From the NCBI GenBank assembly GCA_026195755.1, contig JAPHRL010000058.1, positions 1 to 12,258 on the forward strand: a stretch of 12,258 bases of DNA, read 5' to 3'. The notes under the pieces are model-generated. The model worked only from the letters and a program-made list of their open reading frames with translations, was not told where the DNA came from and did not search any database. Origin of the DNA: Kangiella sp. (lineage in GTDB: Bacteria; Pseudomonadota; Gammaproteobacteria; Enterobacterales; Kangiellaceae). How positions within the stretch are numbered: position 1 is the first letter of the stretch; each line of letters opens with the position of its first letter. Both the position numbers and the translations under genes were made by a program. This document shows positions 7,177 through 12,258 of the stretch, piece by piece.

Positions 7177-7901
7177 AAATCATTAAACACCGACAATTCC
7201 CAGTTCCTCAATCCAACTACCAGACTAGTTCCTTTTTTCTCTGCTAACTCCACATTTTTGTCTTCGCGTAATTGCTGACGATAGGCGGTGCCTAATTCAT
7301 CAATTAACTCCTGAATCTTTTGATTTGACTTGTCACTTAACATTCCTGATATAAACAGGACCTTTTCATTCTTTTCGGTAAAGCTGGAACGGAAGAATTC
7401 ATTCTGAATGTGTTCGGCAAAGAAGTTTTGCACCGGCCCTTTGGGATGCCATTTGAAGTGTGGGCTGACGCGTTTTCGGATTCGGTTGCCCGGCAGTAAC
7501 TCAATGAAGTCAATTTTATCCAGTTGCACCAGATACCTGATTAACTGTGGCTCGGTAAAACTGTAGCGCTGGAGCATTTCATCAAACTTCCAATCCGACA
7601 AACACAGTTGAGCGACCAGCAGCAGTCTTTGGTCACTGATCAGCTGGTTTTCCTGTTCCAGTGTGAGCTGTGAAATTTGTTTACGTTGTTGATGGGCGGA
7701 TTGAGCCAGTTGCAGAATATCCAGATGCAGTAAGTCACAGATCTTTTCCAGCCGTTCAAGGCTGATTTTATGCTGCGAGAACATGCGTTTGATATTGGCT
7801 TCGCTCATGTCCAAAGCCTTTCCCAGCGCCTTATAGGTGATCCCTTCCTTTCTAAGTTCCTGTTTTAAAGCATCAAGAATTTCCAGCGTTTGGCTACTCA
7901 T
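7158..7901 (-). CDS. XRE-type helix-turn-helix transcriptional regulator
   Basis: The protein has 247 residues. The N-terminal 15-65 region is a Cro/C1-type HTH: ITYKALGKALDMSEANIKRMFSQHKISLERLEKICDLL, with the recognition helix around SEANIKRMF. After a Gln-rich linker (QQRKQISQLTLEQENQ) comes a C-terminal domain of about 150 residues that I cannot name; it may sense a ligand or dimerise. It is soluble, without membrane segments. The gene is divergent from the lipid operon at 8020, 118 bases away, which makes that operon the likely target. A 21-bp imperfect palindrome overlaps its own start codon and probable -10 element, so autoregulation is likely. The ATG at 7901 has no good Shine-Dalgarno sequence. 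The putative -10 leaves only a very short leader, so the mRNA may be nearly leaderless. Confidence 0.85.
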   Translation of the reverse strand: MSSQTLEILDALKQELRKEGITYKALGKALDMSEANIKRMFSQHKISLERLEKICDLLHLDILQLAQSAHQQRKQISQLTLEQENQLISDQRLLLVAQLCLSDWKFDEMLQRYSFTEPQLIRYLVQLDKIDFIELLPGNRIRKRVSPHFKWHPKGPVQNFFAEHIQNEFFRSSFTEKNEKVLFISGMLSDKSNQKIQELIDELGTAYRQQLREDKNVELAEKKGTSLVVGLRNWELSVFNDLRRKPL

Positions 7902-7921
7902 GGTCTATTAATACTATACCA
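7901..7921. promoter_or_regulatory. 21-bp imperfect palindrome, candidate operator of the XRE regulator
   Basis: The site has the form TGGTnTAnTA-n-TAnTAnACCA, with 8 of 10 positions in each arm complementary. It covers the first base of the regulator's start codon and the minus-strand -10 element. A further TGGT at 7924-7927 pairs with the ACCA at 7918-7921 as ACCAAATGGT, giving three spaced half-sites. Position and symmetry suggest that a dimeric regulator binds here. This is an inference. Confidence 0.5.
7913..7921 (-). promoter_or_regulatory. Extended -10 element for the regulator gene
   Basis: On the minus strand TGG-TATAGT is an extended -10 (TATAGT matches 5 of 6 of TATAAT). It sits about a dozen bases before the regulator ATG. 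No -35 match is present at the right distance. Transcription would begin only a few bases before the start codon. The element lies inside the palindrome at 7901-7921. Confidence 0.4.
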
Positions 7922-8019
7922 AATGGTCACATAAGCACGACTTTAGCATTAAAAGTAGATTGAAGGTAGCGCTTATGACAACTTAGCCCCATCAAAACAA
8001 CGATTCACAAGGAAATACC

Positions 8020-8610
8020 ATGATTTCTGTTTATCAACTCAAACCCAAGTTTCAACAGCTATTAAGACCGCTGGTTAACGGCTTAGCCCGCAAAGGCGTT
8101 ACCGCTAATGAGGTAACCGTGGTGGCGATGCTGATGAGTGTCATAACTGGAGTTGCCATTATTATCAGTAACAGCATCATGGCATTGCTGGCTTTGCCGG
8201 TTATTTTACTAATCCGCATGGCCCTGAATGCCATCGACGGCATGTTAGCCAGAGAGCATCAGCAGCAATCTAAGCTGGGCGCTTTTCTCAACGAAATCGG
8301 TGATGTGATTTCCGATCTCTTTTTAATCATTCCTTTAATCATTATTCCTGAATTAAGCCTTTGGTTGTTGGCTGGCTTTGCTTTTACAGCTTTGCTAACT
8401 GAGTTCTCTGGCATTTTGGGCATCATGGTTGGCACAGAACGTCAATACCAGGGACCAATGGGGAAAAGTGATCGAGCCTTACTGATAGGCCTTGTGGGTT
8501 TATTGGTGCCATTGGTTTCAGTACCGGCCATTTATTTAAATGTTGTTCTAGTCATTGCCACTGTTTTGTCTGGGTGGACTGTCATTAACCGAATTCGTGC
8601 TGCGCTGTAA
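8020..8610 (+). CDS. YnbA-like CDP-alcohol phosphatidyltransferase
   Basis: This 196-residue integral membrane enzyme should transfer a phosphatidyl group from CDP-diacylglycerol to an alcohol acceptor, or act on a related CDP-alcohol. Several hydrophobic helices follow a soluble start MISVYQLKPKFQQLLRPL. The signature D1xxD2GxxAR(x)8GxxxD3xxxD4 is visible as NAIDGMLAR (Asn70, Asp73, Gly74, Ala77, Arg78) and GAFLNEIGD (Gly87, Asn91, Asp95). D1 and D3 are therefore Asn, while D2 and the proposed base D4 are kept. From memory, E. coli YnbA shares MALNA.DGMLARE, LNE.GDVISD and GP.GKSDRAL, so this is probably the same subfamily. The acceptor is unknown. AAGGAA 5 bases before the ATG is a good ribosome site. 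It is the first gene of a four-gene operon. Confidence 0.87.
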   Translation: MISVYQLKPKFQQLLRPLVNGLARKGVTANEVTVVAMLMSVITGVAIIISNSIMALLALPVILLIRMALNAIDGMLAREHQQQSKLGAFLNEIGDVISDLFLIIPLIIIPELSLWLLAGFAFTALLTEFSGILGIMVGTERQYQGPMGKSDRALLIGLVGLLVPLVSVPAIYLNVVLVIATVLSGWTVINRIRAAL

Positions 8611-8641
8611 GCGCTAGCAAATTTAACAAGAGGATATGGAT

Positions 8642-9601
8642 ATGTTTTTCGATATAAGTAGCTTACAACCGGTCACTAAGGTTTTTGGCAGTTTGTTTGT
8701 CCTGTTATTAGTGGCAACCCTGGTGTCTTTTTTACTCAGTCGTTCTAAACCGCAAACTGATCACACCGAGCTTACTCAACGTATCAACTCCTGGTGGATC
8801 ATGATGGGCGTCTTTGCACTGTCGCTTTACATGGGCCCGATGGTGACCATTCTGATGTTTGCCATGCTGAGCTTCATTGCGCTCAAGGAATACTTTTCGA
8901 TGACCCCAACACGACTGGTTGATCGTCGGGTATTGTTCTGGGCTTACCTGACCATTCCGTTGCAGTACTACTTCATCTCAATCGGCTGGTACGGTATGTT
9001 CATTATTTTTATTCCAGTTTATGCCTTTCTGTTTATTCCTTTTCGCATGGTCTTGGCCGGCGAAACTAAGAACTATCTGCGCGCGGTGGGCAATATCCAT
9101 TGGGGTCTGATGCTGACCGTATTTACTTTGAGTCACCTGGCTTATCTGGTGGTCTTGCCTAACGAAGCTGAAGTTAAAAATCTGATGGTGTCAGGATCGG
9201 GTGCCGCTCTGTTGTTATACCTGGTGCTACTGACTCAGCTGAATGATGTTAGCCAGTATGTCTGGGGAAAGTTATTCGGCAAAAACAAAATTGCTCCTGC
9301 TATCAGCCCGAACAAGACACGTGAAGGATTGATTGGTGGTGTTTTGACTACAGGCCTGTTGGCGATGGCTTTGGCTGAAACTTTAACGCCGATGTTGTGG
9401 TGGCATGGGCTATTGATTGGCTTGGGCATTGGAGTCGCTGGCTTTATTGGCGATGTGTCTTTGTCAGCCATCAAGCGTGATATTGGTATCAAGGATTGTG
9501 GTCAGTTAATCCCTGGTCATGGCGGCATTCTGGATCGCTTGGATAGCCTGACTTTCACAGCACCACTGTTCTTCCATGTTATTCGCTACTGTTATTACTA
9601 G
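8642..9601 (+). CDS. CDP-diglyceride synthase family protein (CdsA/YnbB-like)
   Basis: This 319-residue polytopic membrane protein has about eight hydrophobic segments. It is predicted to make CDP-diacylglycerol from phosphatidic acid and CTP. The full family signature is at 275-301: SAIKRDIGIKD followed by LIPGHGGILDRLD, including the metal-binding Asp residues. The upstream NDVSQYVWGKLFGKNKIAPAISPNKTREGLIGG block is also typical. ATG 8642 is preferred to ATG 8636 because AAGAGG (8628-8633) is well spaced for 8642 and too close for 8636. The gene follows the transferase by 31 bases. Since the transferase would use this product, the pair makes a substrate-product couple. Its operon partners suggest an accessory (YnbB-type) enzyme beside the housekeeping cdsA, which was not seen here. 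Confidence 0.92.
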   Translation: MFFDISSLQPVTKVFGSLFVLLLVATLVSFLLSRSKPQTDHTELTQRINSWWIMMGVFALSLYMGPMVTILMFAMLSFIALKEYFSMTPTRLVDRRVLFWAYLTIPLQYYFISIGWYGMFIIFIPVYAFLFIPFRMVLAGETKNYLRAVGNIHWGLMLTVFTLSHLAYLVVLPNEAEVKNLMVSGSGAALLLYLVLLTQLNDVSQYVWGKLFGKNKIAPAISPNKTREGLIGGVLTTGLLAMALAETLTPMLWWHGLLIGLGIGVAGFIGDVSLSAIKRDIGIKDCGQLIPGHGGILDRLDSLTFTAPLFFHVIRYCYY

Positions 9602-9621
9602 GCTAGATGAGGAGTCAGAGC

Positions 9622-10272
9622 ATGAAAATTATCAATAGAGCCTTACGCTGGTTATTTTTCGCCATCATCATCAAACCGATTGTGAGGCTGGTGATTGGCC
9701 TGCGCTATCAAAATAAACCCATCCTTCCCGAGGATGGGCCAGCTTTAATCATCGCTAACCATAACAGTCACCTGGATACCATGGTTCTGATATCACTGTT
9801 GCCATTAAAGGTATTGCACAAAGTACAGCCGGTAGCTGCCGCCGATTATTTCTTGAAGAATAAATGTATCGCCTGGTTTGCACAGAACGTCATTGGCATC
9901 TTACCGATTGAGCGTCAGTCCGAGCGACAAACCAGAAGCCCGATTGAGCAGTGCGCTGAAGCCTTAAAGCAGGGCAAGATATTGATTTTCTTCCCTGAAG
10001 GTTCGCGTGGCGAGCCGGAGAATATGTCGGAGCTTAAGTATGGGGTGGTGAAGCTCGCAGAAAAGTGCCCAGAGGTTCCGGTGTATCCGATCTATATGCA
10101 TGGGCTGGGCAAAAGCCTACCCAAAGGTGATGCCCTACTGGTGCCTTTCTTCTGTGATGTGGTTTTCTCAAAACCGTTGCATTACCAAGACGCTCAAGGA
10201 AATTTCTTTGAGCAGATAAAAGCACGGTTTGATGAGATGCAGGCATCAGTCAAGTTGCCAAAGTGGGATTAA
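9622..10272 (+). CDS. PlsC-like 1-acyl-glycerol-3-phosphate acyltransferase family protein
   Basis: The protein has 216 residues. An N-terminal membrane-associated helix (about 10-27) precedes the acyltransferase domain. Motif I, the catalytic HX4D, is His47...Asp52 in NHNSHLD. Motif III, the phosphate-binding FPEGSRGEPE, starts at Phe124. VPVYPIYMHGLGK near 150 corresponds to motif IV. It probably transfers an acyl chain to lysophosphatidic acid or a similar lysolipid, giving the phosphatidic acid used by the CdsA-like neighbour. ATG 9622 is chosen over ATG 9607 because GGAG (9611-9614) sits 7 bases before it. The gene lies 20 bases after the CDP-diglyceride synthase gene. Substrate specificity cannot be read from sequence. 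Confidence 0.88.
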   Translation: MKIINRALRWLFFAIIIKPIVRLVIGLRYQNKPILPEDGPALIIANHNSHLDTMVLISLLPLKVLHKVQPVAAADYFLKNKCIAWFAQNVIGILPIERQSERQTRSPIEQCAEALKQGKILIFFPEGSRGEPENMSELKYGVVKLAEKCPEVPVYPIYMHGLGKSLPKGDALLVPFFCDVVFSKPLHYQDAQGNFFEQIKARFDEMQASVKLPKWD

Positions 10273-10312
10273 TAATCGTCGGTTTCATTCAAAGGATTAG
10301 GGGGAGAATACT

Positions 10313-10852
10313 ATGAAAAAAAGTTGGCTTAGTGGTATCTGGGGATTTGCTGAGGCAACCCTCTTTTTTATCTTACCTGATGTACTACTGAGTTATTATG
10401 CGTTGGATAAAAAGCATAATTTGACGCGCTTGTGTTGCATCACTTTATTGGGGGCTTTAGTGGGTGGTGGAGTTATGTACTGCTGGGGACAGTACAACTT
10501 TGATACTGCATACCACTTGGTTGAATCTGTTCCTGCGATTAATGATGAATTGATGGCTAAAGTTAATGAGCAGTTGAAGTCATCCGGAGTGCTCGCGGTT
10601 TTTACTGGTCCACTGCAGGGGGTGCCTTACAAGACTTTTGCAGTACAGGCGTCAGCTGCACATATTTCAATTATTGAGTTTTTACTGATGAGTATTCCGG
10701 CAAGGCTAGTGCGCTTTCTGGTGATAGCCTATGTTGCACGTTGGATTGCCTTTAATCTGTTGAGGCATCTACAGCGACGACATTTAGTTGCTGTCTGGGG
10801 TGGTGTGTGGCTAGTGGTGTATGCTTTGTATTTCTATCATTTCCCTTCATAG
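10313..10852 (+). CDS. Polytopic membrane protein, possibly related to the VTT/DedA group
   Basis: The protein has 179 residues with about five hydrophobic segments: 5-28 (GFAEATLFFILPDVLLSYYAL, with Glu14, Pro22 and Asp23), 37-60, a re-entrant-like stretch with TGPLQGVPYKTFAVQASA, one rich in IPARLVRFLVIAYVARW, and a C-terminal helix. A glycine/proline loop entering the membrane and an Arg-bearing following helix recall the DedA/VTT (YqaA-like) proteins, some of which move lipids across membranes. The match is by general appearance only. GGGGGAG about 6 bases before the ATG is a strong ribosome site. It is the last gene of the lipid operon, 40 bases after the acyltransferase and just before the terminator. 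A role in moving or handling the lipid product is inference. Confidence 0.72.
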   Translation: MKKSWLSGIWGFAEATLFFILPDVLLSYYALDKKHNLTRLCCITLLGALVGGGVMYCWGQYNFDTAYHLVESVPAINDELMAKVNEQLKSSGVLAVFTGPLQGVPYKTFAVQASAAHISIIEFLLMSIPARLVRFLVIAYVARWIAFNLLRHLQRRHLVAVWGGVWLVVYALYFYHFPS

Positions 10853-10886
10853 CACTTTGCTAAATAGGACTTTCCAGCACAAAGAA

Positions 10887-10914
10887 AAAAGCCATGCGCT
10901 GTGGCATGGCTTTT
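10887..10914. terminator. Bidirectional intrinsic terminator between the lipid operon and folD
   Basis: Perfect 11-bp arms, AAAAGCCATGC (10887-10897) and GCATGGCTTTT (10904-10914), flank a 6-base loop. The + strand reads GC-rich stem then TTTT. The minus strand reads the same stem followed by TTTTTTC, because the + strand has an A-run before it. It lies 35 bases after the membrane-protein stop and 24 before the folD stop, so it can end both convergent transcripts. Confidence 0.88.
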
Positions 10915-10937
10915 CAATCTGCTATTGCTGTACCAGC

Positions 10938-11792
10938 TTAGTCGTGCAAGTTCTCACAAGCAAACAAGGTGTTGCTCATTAGCATAGCGACAGTCATGGG
11001 GCCAACACCGCCCGGTACAGGAGTAATCCATGAGGCACGTTCTTTAGCCACATCAAATTCCACATCACCGACCAGTTTTCCGCTTTCTAAACGGTTGATA
11101 CCGACATCAATCACAATGGCGCCTGGCTTGATCCAGTCACCTTTGACCATTTCTGGGATACCGACGCCGGCTACTACAATATCTGCCTCTGAGACTTTTT
11201 TTGGTAAGTCTTTGGTTTTACTGTGGCAGAAGGTGACCGTACAACGTTCCATCAGTAGCTCTAAGCCCATTGGACGACCAACAATATTCGAGACACCGAT
11301 TACGACCGCATCTTTACCGATTAAATCGATACCGGTTTCTTTTAGCATGACCATCACACCATAAGGTGTGCAGGGGCGCATCGTAGGCATCTTCTGCGCC
11401 AGGCGGCCCATGTTATAAGGGTGGAACCCATCCACATCTTTATCGGCTTTGATGCGCTCCAAAATTACATTGGAGTCTAGGTGCGCTGGTAACGGAAGCT
11501 GTACCAAAATACCGTCGATAGTCGGATCAGCATTTAATTCGTCAATATGTTGTAATAGATGTTCTTGAGTGGTGTTTGCTTCAAGAACTATTTTACGGGA
11601 AATAAAGCCGACTTTTTCACAAGCTTCTACTTTTTTGTTAACGTAGATTTGTGATGCAGGATCAATACCCACCAGAATCACTGCAAGCCCTGGTGCGCGT
11701 AGGCCTTTATCAAGGCGAGCTTTGACTTTTTCAGCGAGTTGTAACTTAACTTTTTCAGAAATGGCTTTGCCATCAAGAATTTGAGCAGACAT
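10938..11792 (-). CDS. folD: Bifunctional methylenetetrahydrofolate dehydrogenase/cyclohydrolase FolD
   Basis: This cytoplasmic enzyme oxidises 5,10-methylene-THF with NADP and hydrolyses the methenyl product to 10-formyl-THF, feeding purine and formyl-Met-tRNA synthesis. The protein has 284 residues (E. coli 288). Key blocks are DPASQIYVNKKVEACEKVGF with catalytic Lys54, DGILVQLPLP, KDVDGFHPYNMGRL, the nucleotide-binding VVIGVSNIVGRPMGLELL, and PVPGGVGPMTVAML near the end. ATG 11792 (MSAQILDGKAI) matches family N termini. The longer frame would start with TTG at 11810 and add six residues without a better ribosome site. Neither start has a clear Shine-Dalgarno sequence. It is a single-gene unit between the shared terminator and its own promoter, divergent from the tRNA operon. 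Confidence 0.96.
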   Translation of the reverse strand: MSAQILDGKAISEKVKLQLAEKVKARLDKGLRAPGLAVILVGIDPASQIYVNKKVEACEKVGFISRKIVLEANTTQEHLLQHIDELNADPTIDGILVQLPLPAHLDSNVILERIKADKDVDGFHPYNMGRLAQKMPTMRPCTPYGVMVMLKETGIDLIGKDAVVIGVSNIVGRPMGLELLMERCTVTFCHSKTKDLPKKVSEADIVVAGVGIPEMVKGDWIKPGAIVIDVGINRLESGKLVGDVEFDVAKERASWITPVPGGVGPMTVAMLMSNTLFACENLHD

Positions 11793-11830
11793 AAGGCGTA
11801 ATATATTCAAATGAGCGTTTGAAAGGCGCT

Positions 11831-11859
11831 ATTGTCGCAATATTTGCCTATTGGCTCAA
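11831..11859 (-). promoter_or_regulatory. Probable folD promoter
   Basis: On the minus strand TTGAGC (11854-11859) and GACAAT (11831-11836) are separated by 17 bases. Each matches the sigma-70 consensus at 4 of 6 positions. Transcription would start near 11824, about 30 bases before the folD ATG. Confidence 0.45.
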
Positions 11860-11876
11860 CGCTTTTATCAGAAGGT

Positions 11877-11943
11877 CCTTTTTTGTAAAAAAACAAAAGA
11901 AAAAGTGTTGACGGTAATGGGGGAAATCAGTAATATGCGCGTC
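11877..11943 (+). promoter_or_regulatory. Strong tRNA-operon promoter with UP-like tract and GC-rich discriminator
   Basis: TTGACG (11908-11913, 5 of 6 match) and TAATAT (11931-11936) are separated by exactly 17 bases. An A/T-rich tract (11877-11906, mostly A after 11886) covers the UP-element position. GCGCGTC directly follows the -10. A GC-rich discriminator is the hallmark of stable-RNA promoters under stringent (ppGpp) control. The predicted start is near 11943, about 28 bases before tRNA-Pro. Confidence 0.85.
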
Positions 11944-11944
11944 T

Positions 11945-11964
11945 CGCAGGGGCAAGCCCTTGCG
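11945..11964 (+). other. Leader hairpin before tRNA-Pro
   Basis: The transcript leader can fold as CGCAGGGG - CAAG - CCCTTGCG, an 8-bp stem with one G-U pair and a 4-base loop. It ends 6 bases before the first base of tRNA-Pro. It may shape the 5' leader for RNase P or another processing enzyme; this is inference. Confidence 0.5.
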
Positions 11965-11970
11965 TGGCAT

Positions 11971-12047
11971 CGGAGATTAGCGCAGTCTGGTAGCGCGCCT
12001 GCTTTGGGTGCAGGATGTCGGGGGTTCAAATCCCTCATCTCCGACCA
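11971..12047 (+). tRNA. tRNA-Pro (anticodon UGG)
   Basis: The cloverleaf is complete in 77 bases. Acceptor CGGAGAT pairs with ATCTCCG. The D arm is GCGC...GCGC. Anticodon stem CCTGC/GCAGG encloses loop TTTGGGT with TGG at 12005-12007. The T arm is GGGGG-TTCAAAT-CCCTC, with one G-T pair. The discriminator A is followed by encoded CCA. It is the first tRNA of the operon. Confidence 0.97.
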
Positions 12048-12081
12048 ATTTTTTTCTCGCCTCGTACGTCTGGATTCACAT

Positions 12082-12158
<77 letters not shown>

Positions 12159-12199
12159 TTTTAAGCGATGGGCGCATAGAGGAGAGAATAGCGGTTGAT

Positions 12200-12258
12200 G
12201 GTGGGCGTAGCTCAGTTGGTAGAGCCCCGGATTGTGATTCCGGTTGTCGTGGGTTCAA
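12200..12258 (+). tRNA. tRNA-His (anticodon GUG), cut by the window end
   Basis: The first 59 bases are present. They start with the extra G-1 (12200) typical of tRNA-His, then acceptor GTGGGCG. The D arm is GCTC...GAGC. Anticodon stem CCGGA/TCCGG encloses loop TTGTGAT with GTG at 12234-12236, and the T arm begins GTGGGTTCAA. The 3' acceptor strand and CCA lie beyond the window. The body is nearly that of E. coli hisR. Confidence 0.94.

Noticed and set aside
8627..8641. ATG at 8636 as the start of the CdsA-like gene
   Set aside because: The AAGAGG ribosome site ends only 2 bases before it; the same site is correctly spaced for ATG 8642.

Overview
The window looks like chromosomal DNA from a Gram-negative gammaproteobacterium of moderate GC content. 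LpxH (lipid A synthesis) implies an outer membrane. The divergent cysS / ppiB-lpxH arrangement matches the enterobacterial one. The block at 8.0-10.9 kb resembles the start of the E. coli ynbAB operon. A marine genus such as Kangiella would fit the protein style and base composition, but that is an impression and not a demonstrated assignment.

Layout. Bases 1-67 hold the last codons of an unidentified gene. Next come pepE (alpha-aspartyl dipeptidase), a secreted protein of about 500 residues with a single CXXCH haem-binding motif, and a DUF924 protein, all on the + strand. The DUF924 gene converges on a minus-strand group read ppiB -> lpxH -> a lipoprotein with a ClpP/crotonase-like fold signature. 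The two stop codons overlap inside a hairpin. cysS is divergent from ppiB and is followed by a small unknown one-TM protein.

From 7.16 to 10.9 kb lies the most interesting block. An XRE-type regulator is transcribed away from a four-gene + strand operon. The operon encodes a YnbA-like CDP-alcohol phosphatidyltransferase, a CdsA/YnbB-like CDP-diglyceride synthase, a PlsC-like acyltransferase and a small polytopic membrane protein that vaguely resembles the DedA/VTT group. Together these could form a dedicated route to a phospholipid not made by the housekeeping enzymes. The regulator's start codon and its probable -10 element lie inside a clear 21-bp imperfect palindrome. The transferase has Asn in place of two of the four signature Asp residues. 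The operon ends at a perfect 11-bp-arm hairpin that also serves folD, which converges from the other side.

The last 350 bases hold the start of a tRNA operon: a strong promoter with an A/T-rich upstream tract and GC-rich discriminator, a leader hairpin, tRNA-Pro(UGG), tRNA-Arg(UCU), and tRNA-His(GUG) cut by the window edge. No CRISPR array, insertion sequence, prophage or origin was seen. No gene-free stretch exceeds about 200 bases.
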